Source of the DNA: Pseudevernia furfuracea | Lineage: Eukaryota; Ascomycota; Lecanoromycetes; Lecanorales; Parmeliaceae | Length of the DNA stretch: 64,000 nt | Reading direction: 5' to 3' | Assembly: GCA_022315425.1 (NCBI GenBank) | Contig: JAIUPT010000035.1 | Coordinates: 372,001-436,000 of the forward strand | In this document: piece by piece, positions 45,666 through 56,638 of the stretch | How positions within the stretch are numbered: the stretch's first letter is position 1 | How the letters are laid out: every line of letters starts with the position of its first letter | Notes under the pieces: generated by a model | Databases searched by the model: none | Seen by the model: the letters and a program-made list of their open reading frames with translations, nothing else | What the model was told of the DNA's origin: nothing | Position numbers and translations under genes: made by a program

Positions 45666-47036
45666 GGTTTGCCACCAAACCATTGGGAGCCCTGTTCTCG
45701 TTGAGCCGCAGGGAGGAATGATGTGGATGAGACCCAGGGAAAAGATCCAGCAAGACGGCGTAGATAGCTTTGTCGTTGACCTGCAACGACAGTGATATGG
45801 ATCGGTCAAGGGACGAGGAGGACGAATTAGAACACAATGACGCGATTTGGGAGCTGGAGAAATTGGGAGTAGATGATATTGGAATAGCGAAAAGGCGCGT
45901 CTGCTATATGTATGTAGAGAACTGTTCAAGACGGTAATCAGACCGGAAGCGTTTTGCGGGACTGGATACAGTCTTCCCACAGCAACCAAATATCGCAATG
46001 ACATATCTTTCGCGCAATTAGAGTACTGTGAGGGTTCAAGTAGACGGTGATCGGTAGTAGAGCAGGATTCGTACCAGGGCAGCCACGACTTCGTTGCAGG
46101 TTTGGAAACACTTGCGGGGAGCTGAAGTCGAAATCTGTAATTCAATATAAGAGTGTTGTAGAAGAGGAGTGGAAAGGGACAAACGCGTTTCGATTTTGTT
46201 TAAGCATATAAATATTGTAATAGTACAGCTCGACTTGATCGACAAGGTTTCCGCATGGTGGCAGCTGCTCTCATGGCACGTATACACGTTATGGCTGTTG
46301 GCTGATATGGTGTTGGATAAATGGGGTCGAAATCAGTTAACCAGCCCGAAAAGGTAACCCCGGGGAGTTACCTTTTTGGTCATTGGTTCGACCTGACTTG
46401 AGGTCACAACTCTTTTGCTCTTCTTCCTCCTTTATTTACCGAGCATGCGAGAGCGCTAAGTCTGCTTGGGGAAGCTTTTGGCTTGTTGAGGTTTGATGTG
46501 TTGTCCTTGCCTTGAGCGCTAATTCTACAAAATGTAGATCCTTGGCTTTGCAGTTCACAAGGAATATGTCATAGTTACCTCGGTTTCGGCATTAAGGGTT
46601 AAAACTCTCATCCAACCAACGTGGATTTACAAAGAGGTATCTTGCGACAGAAGAGACTCGAAAGAAACGCTCAAGCGATTTGTTCCCTCCATAAAGCAAC
46701 ACACTAAATGCAGCGCTTTCCTCCCTGAAATCTGCCACCGTAATCTCTCAGAATATCATTGTCCCTAGATGCGATTCCATCTAAAAGCCTCGGGATATTC
46801 TAGTCTAGTAAGACTTCAATGAACTTATAACATGCGGCGTCGTGTTGAATATGGAGAGCATACTGAGGTCTGAGCTTGACATGTTGAGGCTAGAGAGAAT
46901 CTCTGGGGGTGGATCTGATCCTCTTCCAAAGAGGAAAAGGACCATATTTCCGTGGACACCTGAGAAGAAGTAAGAGGCAGTTTTGATTGGAGCTTGCTGT
47001 TTATCCAGAATCCACTGTGAGTTTGAGTGGAAACCA
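45666..47036. other. intergenic, contains an inverted repeat
   Basis: No supported gene. The palindromic element at 46325-46393 is described separately. Confidence 0.4.
46325..46393. repeat. imperfect inverted repeat (hairpin)
   Basis: The left arm carries GGTCGAA, then AACCA, then AAAAGGTAAC. The right arm is the reverse complement of the same words (GTTACCTTTTTGGTCATTGG, then TTCGACC) around a short CCCGGGGA centre. The arms are about 30 bp. It could be a foldback element or the relic of a small terminal-inverted-repeat element. Confidence 0.65.
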
Positions 47037-47672
47037 TCAACGGTTACCAATGGCTGACACTTCAAGAACGCAAGATGATATCTAGTCGGAAGAGATGAGG
47101 GTTTTCTTAGGAAATTGCACTTACTTTGCGGCCTTGCGTTTCCGCTTTTCCCATTCTTTACACACATCTCATTAACAGCTACAGCCACTGACCAGATGCT
47201 AGCCCAGTTCGTTATTTCCACTTGTGGCGCCATTGAAATCTTGTTGGCTATGAGTAATTTGCATTGTCTATCAGCTAGAATGAATGGTCAGATAGCCATT
47301 CAAGACGAGTCAAAGGGAAAAATATTCTATAGCCGGAAACGGCTGGGTTGAACCAAAGATCCAACATACCTGAGAAGATGAAATGTGGCAGCGTGACTTG
47401 AACTCCAGGCTGTTCGAACATCTCATTGTTAGCATCCCTTAAGCATTCCATTGTGGTACTCAATAGAACAAAATGTCTGCGAGTGGACGTACCTGCCACG
47501 GAAGGCCAAACTTGATCAACGTCTTCGACCATTGCATGGTGTCAATTATTTCCTGGCAGGAATCATATGAGGGTGGTACCGATGTAATTTCAGTATTACA
47601 CTCGGCAAGGGAGAAGTGACGGCTTATTTCGACGGAGAGGGATCTATATCCTATACCTGAACTCGTGAGCAT
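47037..47672 (-). CDS. second copy of fungal secreted-protein domain
   Basis: Four exons: 47672-47493, 47409-47370, 47274-47125 and 47059-47037, giving 130 residues. Introns are 83, 95 and 65 nt with normal GT-AG borders, and the frame is kept at all joins. The protein has PPSYDSCQEIIDTM, FGLPWQ, VQVTLPHFIFSADRQCKLLI and VEITNWASIWSVAVAVNEMC. Each segment lines up with the protein just upstream (TSMTFGERGTG, DVTLPRRYLSDDGQCAIDV, LQITEAASAVISACV). The ATG at 47672 has no signal peptide and lies 7 bp from the stop of the upstream gene. This copy is therefore either a truncated tandem duplicate or the second domain of one fused protein, through a 39-nt intron starting gtcctt. Confidence 0.5.
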
Positions 47673-47678
47673 CAAATG

Positions 47679-48432
47679 TCAGTATGTTGAAGGACTTATG
47701 GGGCGAGGAATTCTAATTAGAGTATAGTCAGGAAGTTTGCCTAGGAATACGATTCCTGACATCTAATCGGAAGAAAGGAGCGCAAAAACGTACCCAACTG
47801 TTTCACAAGGCCGCCGGTGCTAGGCCGTCGGTTATCAACACAAGCACTGATGACTGCACTGGCGGCCTCCGTGATCTGGAGATAGTTGGATACATCTCGC
47901 TGGGCTCCAATGGGATCGACTTTGACATCGATAGCGCATTGGCCGTCATCTATACCAATGATTAGCCATCTCGACTCTCCCTGTTTACTTGACTTTCTCT
48001 GCGTTACTGAAGCCTCTGTAGCAGTGGAACACAATCATGTGAACTTGTTCAAGCACGGAACATTAAACTCAATCATGACAAATCTACGAATGACGTACCG
48101 CTGAGATATCGACGTGGCAACGTGACATCCCAAGTTCCTGTACCCCTCTCCCCAAAGGTCATAGATGTCGTGACCTGGGAGATCTTCGCTAGGGCATTAC
48201 TACAGCTGGCGTGGTTTAAGTCCCGACCGTATGAGATACTGCAACTAGGGCTATAAGATAACACTGGACTTGCAAGATCCTGCAGGCTTGTACTATTCGT
48301 AGCTATGGTTTCAAAGTCAGCTAGCTGGTTCAGAGAGCTGGAGATCAGGTTTGGTGAGGACGGTAGAGCGCTCGAGGAGACAGTAGAGACCGAAAGAACC
48401 GAGCTGGCGATGAAAAGAAAATGAGGGAACAT
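47679..48432 (-). CDS. secreted fungal hypothetical protein (DGQCAIDV type)
   Basis: Three exons, 48432-48099, 47949-47794 and 47740-47679, give 183 residues. Introns of 149 and 53 nt (gtacgt...tatag, gtacgt...cctag) keep the frame. A signal peptide is visible (MFPHFLFIASSVLSVSTVSS). The body has SCSISYGRDLNHASCSNALA, TFGERGTGTWDVTLPRRYLS, DGQCAIDVKV, AASAVISACV and STGGLVKQLG. This arrangement of paired Cys with TWDVxLPRRxLSxDGxCAIDV is one I know from many uncharacterised secreted proteins of filamentous fungi. No enzymatic function is established. A related domain follows immediately on the same strand. Confidence 0.75.
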
Positions 48433-48995
48433 TACTGAAGTCTGGTAAGTAGAATCAGCCGGTCGAAACATTGAAAAGATGGGTTCTCCTAATATATACA
48501 ATTATAAAATCATCTGCGCTTGATTGAAGGGCTAACTAATTGCGCAGATGCGCAGACGCGGTATGATCATGTGTTCCTGGCTCGCGCTGGCACAATCGCT
48601 TTCAGATTATGTTCCAGTACATCATTGGAAAGCATAAACGCCTGATGCGACAATCAACTCTTGCGAAGTAAACCTACTAGGATTGTCGCTGCGGCTAGTG
48701 GAGATCACATTCAGAAACCAGGCAGCTTCATCTATCACATAAGATGTGGCAGATAGCCGCTTCAGTAGCCCTGGTGCGTTAATGCGCGAATAGCGAGCTC
48801 TGGACGATGTTCTCTGTACAACAGAGTTTTCTTTTATTGCACCTTCCGTCGTTTATGTGGCGAGGATTGGGGTCGTCCTCCCATGTTACCATCTTCCTGC
48901 TTGAACACAGGGACTCAATTGGTGCATTGTAAGTTCTTAATTTTCAAATTCTCCGCTTTTCATCAACTCTCCAATTCTTCATCACCGTAATCACA
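48433..48995. other. intergenic between divergent small genes
   Basis: Shared upstream region of the secreted-protein gene (minus) and the rhodopsin-like fragment (plus). No feature recognised. Confidence 0.35.
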
Positions 48996-49681
48996 ATGAT
49001 TATTCATCCTCAACAACCCTCCATTCCGTCAGTCCAAACCATCTATCTCCAAATAACAAAATTTCCCAAAAAACCAGTGCCTGCGCCACCTTCATCATCC
49101 GCTGCTGGGCCATAGCAAACATCGACTATGTCGATACAATCTGGTCTTATATCCGCTACATGCTCTGGGCGCAAGTGGGACTCAGCGTCGGCATTATCTG
49201 CGAATGTCTCCCGACCCTTCAACCCGTCCTCAACGCCACCCTCGGCCCCTGCTTCGGCCGCGTCTTCGTAACCTTCCATTCCATCAAGAAAGCATCCGCC
49301 GCCATCGACAGCAGTTCCGGCGTCTCGTCGTCCTCATTCAAATGGCGCTCGCCGTCGACGACTAAAGGCAGTCGGAATCAGATGAGCAGCGGCCGCGGAA
49401 ATCGTGTCGCCGTCAACAATGATGATAGGAACGGGGAACGGGATCGTCTTGCAGACGGGGTGAACGGGCTGGCGCCGACGACTAATACGACTACGAGTGC
49501 GTGGACGGTTAACGAGGGTGATACGGAGAGCGAGGATGCGATTTCGTTGAAGCTAATCAGGGTGCAGAATGATCTGGAGCAGAATATGCAACGGGGCTGC
49601 GGCCCGGTATGGTTCTTTAAGAAGGGGATTTTTTTCGTTACGGGGCCTGAACTGGGTCTCTTTCAAGAAGTGGAGGGATGA
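48996..49681 (+). CDS. truncated fungal rhodopsin/PTH11-like membrane protein
   Basis: Proposed exons 48996-49027 and 49078-49681 give 211 residues with a 50-nt intron (gtcagt...accag). The second exon encodes FIIRCWAIANIDYVDTIWSY, then LWAQVGLSVGIICECLPTLQ and PVLNATLGPCF. This matches the last two helices of the fungal rhodopsin-like (PTH11-related) domain, where W..IE..VGIICACLPTLRPL is typical. The remaining 140 residues are a Ser/Asn/Asp-rich tail, as in that family. Five upstream helices are missing and the short first exon has no membrane segment. This is therefore a 5'-truncated gene that may have gained a new start, or a pseudogene fragment. Confidence 0.6.
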
Positions 49682-50255
49682 GAAATGATTTAACGAGTGT
49701 TATGTAATGACCTAGATGCCACATGAAAACTTTGGGATATATGATGCTCTCGATTGCTTATAACTACAGCATCTGGGCGATGTACCTTTTTGAGCATGTA
49801 TAGGAGCAACTGCAAGCTATAATACCCGCTATCATTGTTCTTTCCCACTCCATCGAGATCATGACTAAGAAACATGAAAATTTTCTCCTTCCATTAGCTC
49901 CTCAAACCTTCCAAGCTTCAAAGATGATCGCTCGAATTTCTTTACATCTGAACCCACTAAAGCTGTGTATTTTCGTTCTTAAGAAAATAGCGAAAGCATT
50001 ATTTCAGAGTCGCCGGCAGCATTTTCGAAAAAAAAAGCGAGCATTTGGTTCTCCGGAGCGGCTCCCGGGTAGCAAACTCACTTTCCACGCTCATCAACAT
50101 GCCTTCGAGGCAAGCAGTATTTAGCGCAAAGTCTCAACTCGCGCAGGCAAAGCCACTCGTACGAAACGCGAGATACTGTAAGCGTAGCAGGAGACTTTTA
50201 TTTTCCACGCGATTTTATGGCCTCTGTCTACTTTCTATGATCTCTCGCCAAAAGT
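49682..50255. other. intergenic, no supported gene
   Basis: Short frames only. Confidence 0.35.
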
Positions 50256-50983
50256 TCAAGACAATCTCGATCCTTGGGACCTCGAAGACGTTTCCGCCTC
50301 CTGATAAGTCATAGACATCTCCATCTCCCTGTAGAACCCATATAGATCGTCTAGCTCTGCCGCCATGCCTACCTGCAACCAGTGCGTCCCAAGTTCCACC
50401 ATCTCCAGGCGCAAGCAATTCTCCTGTTTAGCACGTTGCATTCCTCGAAAGAATGGCTTGTGCTTCACTGCTTCATGCCAGTGCGATCCAGGAGGTCGCG
50501 TAGTTCGAGCCGGTGAAGTGAAGCAGGCAGTGCTCGAGAAGACCATGTTTCGAGGTCGCAGTCTTGGGGAAATAGGATTTACCAGTCTGTGTGGATCACT
50601 CCGAGCCCTTCGAATGCTTGAAGTGAGCCCATGAAGGTACCGTGGCTCGTCCAGCTACCTAGACAGGACGGGCCTAAGATGATGAGGGTTTGCATTTTCG
50701 ATTTAACACTAGCCGCGAGGCCGTGTTGGATCCAGTGCGGTTGAGAGTGATCCCAACCCTCTCGTTGCATTCAAGCGGTTTGTGGCAGTATGTATTCAAA
50801 AGTGAACTTTGGTGGGCTTCGAAAGGACTCGAGGTACGAGTAAAGTCGTTGCGAAGAGACATCGCGGCTAAGCAACACCAATTCCGTAGCGTGCGAATCA
50901 GACGAATATTTGTTTATTATATCCGGGCAATGACTGACGTCGCAGGTCGTGGATGATCTAAGAGTTAGTAGCGAGTTGAACAA
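50256..50983 (-). pseudogene. frame-broken protein gene remnant
   Basis: On the minus strand coding-like pieces follow each other in different frames. They are SHATELVLLSRDVSSQRLYS with FRSPPKFTFEYILPQTA and a stop; then ECNERVGITLNRTGSNTASR with LVLNRK; then MQTLIILGPSCLGSWTSHGT with FMGSLQAFEGLGVI; then ACFTSPARTTRPPGSHWHEA, FFRGMQRAKQENCLRLEM and ELGTHWLQVGMAAELDDLYG. They read smoothly if single bases are gained or lost at about 50770, 50700 and 50590. No ATG is present at the 5' end. The pattern is that of a formerly intact gene; I cannot name the family. Confidence 0.55.
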
Positions 50984-51716
50984 GCTCAGATCACACAGGT
51001 TGTAGAACCATATTCCCTTATCTTCATGAAGTTCCTTCGTGCGTACAGTCGTGGGATTTGCCAGCCATGGAGAATGTTATTGCTCTGAAAGAGATAAATT
51101 CGAATGAAGGGTCAAACGCTGGTGGAATGCAGCTACTTATGCTGGTTGCTGCCGTGTTTTCGCAAGCATGCGGCTTCTACACTTCGGTGTTTGCTTTTCT
51201 TTGTTCTAGGATCGCTTTCTCTAGGCAGCTACTGTTCACTGGTTATAAAGGGTCTGAGGCCGCCAACCAGGTCAAAAGCCCACAGTTTTCCTTTCCTGCA
51301 TCCTATACGGTTCCGTTAAGATATCGCGATGACACCTTCCCTTCCTTGGCTATGTTATACGCTCAGCAGTGTCATTGTTCACGACATCTATACAAATATA
51401 TAACACGACCACAAGCCATTGTGCTAGTCTTCTTTGTTCGGTGTTGGAGTATTGTATCCTGGCTTCTACTGTGGACTTGACACAATGATGTTGTTTGGCT
51501 CCAGCACGATGAGGGTAACGCAGGTGTTTTACACTCTGCTTCGGCATTCTCGAGGATGCTTATATTCAGAGCGTCCTCCTTCAGATCTGTTCTTTCTTCA
51601 TCGTTCTCCACACCCGAAAACCCAAGTCCAGTCCCAAACTTCAAGCCTCTATTCAAAGACCAGACTTCAGATACACACTCTCAAACCCTCTCCAACGACC
51701 TCTAAACTAAGGAGAA
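50984..51716. other. intergenic, no supported gene
   Basis: A plus-strand frame at 51067-51480 (MENVIALKEINS) has some hydrophobic stretches but no recognised motif. Confidence 0.3.
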
Positions 51717-53033
51717 ATGGCTCCATTACGAAGGGCATCTGTTCAAAAAGGGGTTCAGGAGGCACACACCCCACCACGAACTACTCGCAACGTGAGACAA
51801 TCAAGGAACAGGTCAGCGAGCCCTCCAAACAAGCCTGCGCCTGTCAGGGCCCGCGACGAGCCGCCGGCACGCTCAACTCGTTCCAGGATCTCGGCTCCTC
51901 CAGTCTCGAGTATCACACCAACCGCCAGCCAGAGAATCCCCATCAACTGCCCCATTATCGGCTGCCAAGCGTCAACATTGCATCAGCACCTACCGCAATT
52001 ACAGTACTACCATCCGCGTCCAGGCAGAGCAGTCCACTGCCCTGGCTTTGGAAGACTCAGCCGTGATACCTCTTCTCGGCTGAGCCTCGTAGTTACTCTT
52101 CGAACGGCAAGGCAAGATCGCGGTGATTCTCTGGATGGACTGGAGGTTCCTGGAAAACATGAGGTGGCAGGACCAGAGGAGGAAGCCGGGGAGCGGGAAG
52201 TTGTGGCGGGTGATGATGGCACCGCTGCTGAGGAGCAACTCGCACGAGGTGAACGTTCCTGGGGAGAGACGGGTGAGGCTGAAGAAGCTGCATCGAGATT
52301 GGATCGCTCTGCTGTTGTTGCTCGTATTCAAAATGAGAGTACGTCAAGTCTACTTCAGGCCCCGATAACACCGCCGCCAAGTTCTCCCATGGCGGCTGAA
52401 GAAGACGCTACTGCTCAGGACTCCACCAGATCACCAGAGCAGGAGGACGAGCAACAATCAGCGGCGTCTTCAGCAACACCAATGGACTTTAGTGGCTGGC
52501 TTCCACCTCCAACACCCGAGGACAACGCCGCCCACCGTCTCACGCCCCATGTTCATACATACGACGAACCCATCCGACCCTTCGTCGACCCCACTCTCCC
52601 GCCAGCTCCAGGTATGGCGGAAATTTCCCAGATACTCCATGGGTTCCAAAGCCCCATGGACCCTTCATATCACCTGGGTGTGGATGAGGCAGACAGGCAA
52701 GACCTCGCAGACATGCTAGGCCTCACCGATTTCGCAACGTTTGGCGGCGTTTCCGTCGATCCTACATCCTCGCCCCATCTCCCTCTATCCTCTGATAATG
52801 GACCTGTCAAACTTTGTAACGACGAAGAATGCCCGATTGAAGGCGAGCATTCAACAGGCATGTACCTACACAAGGGTGAGATGCCGCATAATTTCAACAG
52901 CGAGTTCGGGTATTCTGACCCGCCACCAGAAGTTTGGTATGCCTGGGCTCGAATCGAGGAGTTGAGAGCAGGGGAGGCGGAGTTTGCGATGGTGAATGGC
53001 TTTGCGAAGTGTCATTGGTGGAACGGGAAGTGA
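51717..53033 (+). CDS. hypothetical protein, disordered with Cys/His C-terminus
   Basis: Single ATG frame of 438 residues. Residues 1-70 are Arg/Ser/Pro-rich (MAPLRRASVQKG, RTTRNVRQSRNRSASPP). The middle is Glu/Ala-rich and probably unstructured. The C-terminal third is more ordered: LADMLGLTDFATFGGVSV, then KLCNDEECPIEGEHSTGMYL with HKG, then GYSDPPPEVWYAWARIEEL and CHWWNGK. The C-x4-C...H...H spacing may bind metal, but no known finger matches. The frame is long and uninterrupted, which supports it being real. A conserved transcription-related or chromatin role would be speculation. Confidence 0.6.
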   Translation: MAPLRRASVQKGVQEAHTPPRTTRNVRQSRNRSASPPNKPAPVRARDEPPARSTRSRISAPPVSSITPTASQRIPINCPIIGCQASTLHQHLPQLQYYHPRPGRAVHCPGFGRLSRDTSSRLSLVVTLRTARQDRGDSLDGLEVPGKHEVAGPEEEAGEREVVAGDDGTAAEEQLARGERSWGETGEAEEAASRLDRSAVVARIQNESTSSLLQAPITPPPSSPMAAEEDATAQDSTRSPEQEDEQQSAASSATPMDFSGWLPPPTPEDNAAHRLTPHVHTYDEPIRPFVDPTLPPAPGMAEISQILHGFQSPMDPSYHLGVDEADRQDLADMLGLTDFATFGGVSVDPTSSPHLPLSSDNGPVKLCNDEECPIEGEHSTGMYLHKGEMPHNFNSEFGYSDPPPEVWYAWARIEELRAGEAEFAMVNGFAKCHWWNGK

Positions 53034-54232
53034 TGAGAGAGAGGTGGAGGAACAAAGAGTTGGCGATGGAGGTATGGTCTGACAAGGTCGGATTTGCATG
53101 GAAGGTTTTATATTCATTCTGCTTGAATATTCGTTTAGAGAAAGAGCATCCGCGTAAAAGCAAACCTAGAGCACGCATGACCTGTATTAATATATTAGAT
53201 CAATCGATCTCTTGCATTTTCCAACCGTACAAACTGCGCAAGCACCCCTAGAGGTCCAGCTTCTTTCCCTCAACATCCAATCAGCCTGTACCGAGTCAAA
53301 AGCTCCTACCGAAAATCACCCACCAGCGAAACCAGCAGTGATGGAACAATTGATGAGGGCGCGCACACCCTGCAGTTCGAGTCACCAAGTCTTAACCACC
53401 ACGCACCTTACCAACCAAAATCAATCCTGTCGTTTCCTGTGGCTCTTATGAAGGCGTTCTCTTCATCTCCTACACTGCCCTCAGGGAACCAATATGTCCA
53501 ATCGCCGAACAAGAAAGAGGTCAGCTGCCATTGCGAGCACGGGAACTTCTCCGCCTACTCATGTCCACGAACAGACTAAATCGATGCAGGCCTCCGACCA
53601 GTGAATAGGCGGCTACCATGCGAGATGCCCAAAAAAAAAGAGTGGGCAGTCGAAGCGGTACGATTCCCTAACATGTCGATGAGATCAACACCAATGAGAG
53701 GTTATTGTGTAGACTTGAAAGTAAATTTGTGATACAACGTGTGAACAAGAACGCTTCTGAGTATGATACCCTGACTCGGTGCGAAAGCAAGAAAGTCACC
53801 ACCCTAGAGGGAGTGATTGCCCTAGACTGCAAGTTGTTTCTGACAGCTTGCCTGTTATGTAGCCATTTCCCTTGGTAGAAGTCCTTTTCCTCGACAGCCT
53901 GCACAGCGGTCAACCGTGAGTTGGAACCCGGGCCTAATGCACGTTATGACTCCAGGCTGGAACGCTGGTTGAAGCGCGCTTCAAGAAAAATTGTACTTGA
54001 TGTATGTCTATCTACTATGCGTAGTTCGGATATGATACAAAGGGGACAGGACCCACGCAGCCTATCCAGCAATGCGCCTAAAAGACACGCCGTCCATTGC
54101 CACCCTTTTTTACCCGGGTATCAGCACACTTGTACATTGCCTCGTGAATTGTGATGTCGCTAAAAGACAAGATCGACGAAATGTCCTACCACACTCGAAC
54201 CCTCAAGGAAATCGTTCAGTGAAAGAGCCGTG
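53034..54232. other. intergenic with one ATG-less coding-like frame
   Basis: From about 53190 to a TAA at 53577 one plus-strand frame stays open for some 125 codons without an early ATG. It encodes SPTSETSSDGTIDEGAHTLQ and SPNKKEVSCHCEHGNFSAYS before the stop. It could be the last exon of an unidentified gene or a relic. Confidence 0.3.
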
Positions 54233-56042
54233 TCATCGTGGACTCGAAGCTAGGGCACTAGCGAAAGGAGTTGTTTCAATGGGAGCGGGTGCCTCAGTAG
54301 CTGCTGCTACTTCACGCGCATGTGCCTCTGCAGTAGCCCGGGTTTCCGCAGTGGTTGGGTCCTCAACAGAAGCGGCAGCAGCAGGGACTTGGGAAGTAGG
54401 CCGAGAACCGTGTACGCCCGAAGCAGGTCTCGATCCAAAAGCTCTGCTCAATCTCGCTCTCGCTCTATTCATCGTCCGCTCTCCAACGATCCAGCCGCCT
54501 TGATCGACATTTTCATTCGTTGCTTGATTCTCTTCCCTCAATCTTCTCAATGCCTCGATGCGTTCGTCCGCTGTAGCGTGGCGCATACGGCCTACGTTAA
54601 GGGTGCTCAGGATTCGAGAACGGCGATTGCGGCGAGCAGTCTCGGCAGGCGCATCAGAGAGATTACCAGGATCGGCTAGGATCACGTAGGTGTCGGCTTC
54701 GTCCTCTTCGGGCTCTTCGGTGTCGGGTGAGGTGGGATGAAGGTCGACACGGCTGTAAAGGGGAATTAGGAAGAGGATAATTGGTTGGACGAACGGATTG
54801 CTTACCAAAGAGGACATGTCCCAGATACGTTCAGTAGCCACGGATCGATGCACTCAGGATGGAACTTGTGCTTGCATGGCAGCACCCTGATATCTTGACC
54901 CTTTATAAAGTCATCCGTACACACGGAACATGCTAAACCGTTGCCCGTGTTGTCCGTGTTGTCCCCAGCCCTTACTGCTGCACCCTCTGTCGGCCGCGTT
55001 GAGCCAGCGGCCGCTTCGGTCTTCACAACATCTGGTCCGTCTTCCGCCGGTGCTTCCGTATTTGACGTGCTAGCTCCATCTTCATGATGTTCCGCGCCTG
55101 TCGCAGCAGCATCATTGGGTACATTAGCCAGTTCGACGTCTCTACCTTGTCCTACGGGTTTAATATCCTCCTCATTATCGCCGAACTTGACGATAGGTAG
55201 AGTCTCCAACATAGCCCTTGCCAGACCCTTAGCTCTGCCTTGCCTAACTCTTCCAATCACACGTCTTGGCCCGTATCTTTCTGGGTGACGATGCGCCCTA
55301 ATTGCCCCAACAATGATGATGATGAGGAACAAGGCAGTGATGATACCGGTAATGCTGTAGAGAATGATCATTGCCACCGCTGTAGTTGGCGATTTCCCCA
55401 AGCTGCCGCTACCGCTACCACTGCTGCTCGTCTCATTGGCTGACTGTTGATCCACCGATATACTTGTGGGCGGATATGGCGGGTTGTTCTTCTGCAATCC
55501 ATCCACAACCGCTGCCGAGGAGCTGGCATTTTGCATGGTATAGATGAACGAGTATTGAAAGTCTCCCGAGGTACTGAAGCTGCATGAAGCTGCATATTCA
55601 CTGTACAAGACAATGGCGTAGGGTCTGTTGGTCACGGCTAGGTTAATGGTCTTCGTAGCATCGATGTCGCCGGTATAATCGCTGGGTTCGCAACTAATGT
55701 ATGCGATGTCTCCAGTTTGGAGGGATTCGACGGTCTTGGTGTTAGTCAGGACTAATGGCCCCTGCGGATTGATTTGCTGTAGAGGAATTAGGAGAGCTGT
55801 GATGATGAGTGTGAGAAACGACGGACCTCGAGTTGAGAGAGACTGCCGGACAGTCCGGCACCATTCGTCAGGGGCAATATTCTAGGTTGAATGCTCATTT
55901 GGTTCAATGTCGTGGTCAATACAAATTCGACATTGTTGTTCGTGGTCGCATTGCTGGGCGCCACAGTTTGTGCTGATACACGAGACACGGCGAGCAGCGA
56001 GAGACATATCATCAACCAAAAGCGGGGAAGGAAGGCGGCCAT
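54233..56042 (-). CDS. transmembrane RING-H2 E3 ubiquitin ligase (PA-TM-RING type)
   Basis: Three exons, 56042-55827, 55776-54806 and 54752-54233, give 568 residues. Introns of 50 and 53 nt (gtccgt...ctacag, gtaagc...ttacag) keep the frame; the second supplies the last RING cysteine (GTCPLW-to-CPLC). A signal peptide (FLPRFWLMICLSLLAVSRVS) leads into a lumenal or extracellular region of about 180 residues that could be a diverged protease-associated domain. One membrane helix follows near 204-231 (AMIILYSITGIITALFLIII). The cytosolic RING-H2 lies at about 354-396: CSVCTDDF, VLPCKHKFHPECIDPWL, CPLC. Such proteins ubiquitinate cargo at Golgi, endosome or vacuole membranes. The tail is acidic, then Ala/Arg-rich. 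Confidence 0.9.
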
Positions 56043-56638
56043 TGCGGCTGAGGTTCAGGTTGAATGAACAAGAGATACAATACGCATTGTGTCCGGAAGA
56101 TAGATGAAGGGACAATGAGAATAATGAGGACAACTCTGATGTGAGATAGTAGTAATATATAGACTTGGCAGGAAAAGCGGAAGTTGCATTTTGTGATGAC
56201 GCTGACAGAAGCGCGCTGATCTTTTAGCATGGCCTTATTATACTCCGTACAGTACCAATGATTACATAACCATGCACTTCTAACTTCTAGTCCGCCGTCT
56301 CGGCTCAGAATGGCGTGTTCCTTCCAGGGGGCTAAGCCCGGAACCTCGGCGATTTCTATACGCTTGACCACATCCGGAGCAGTGATGACCACCCACTTGC
56401 TGCACTGATTGGCTCGCTAAAATCAGCTACGCCGAGTACGTGTACGAGAAGGCAACTTATGACTAGGTAAAGTATGATGTTGATGTTGATGTTGATTTTT
56501 GATTGCTACACTTTTTCTACCAAGTAGCCCGTCCCCATGTCTATCTGCAACCCTTCAATCGTGAAATCTTGGAATATGGCTTCCACTTTTTTAAAACCAT
56601 CAGATCCACCGCTACCAACGAAGGGTAGGAACGTACAC
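56043..56638. other. intergenic, no supported gene
   Basis: Promoter of the RING-H2 gene and 3' side of the sugar transporter; no feature recognised. Confidence 0.35.

Noticed and set aside
51067..51480. Hydrophobic plus-strand frame, possible membrane protein
   Set aside because: The longer version starts only at TTG, the composition is uneven, and no motif or splice support is seen.
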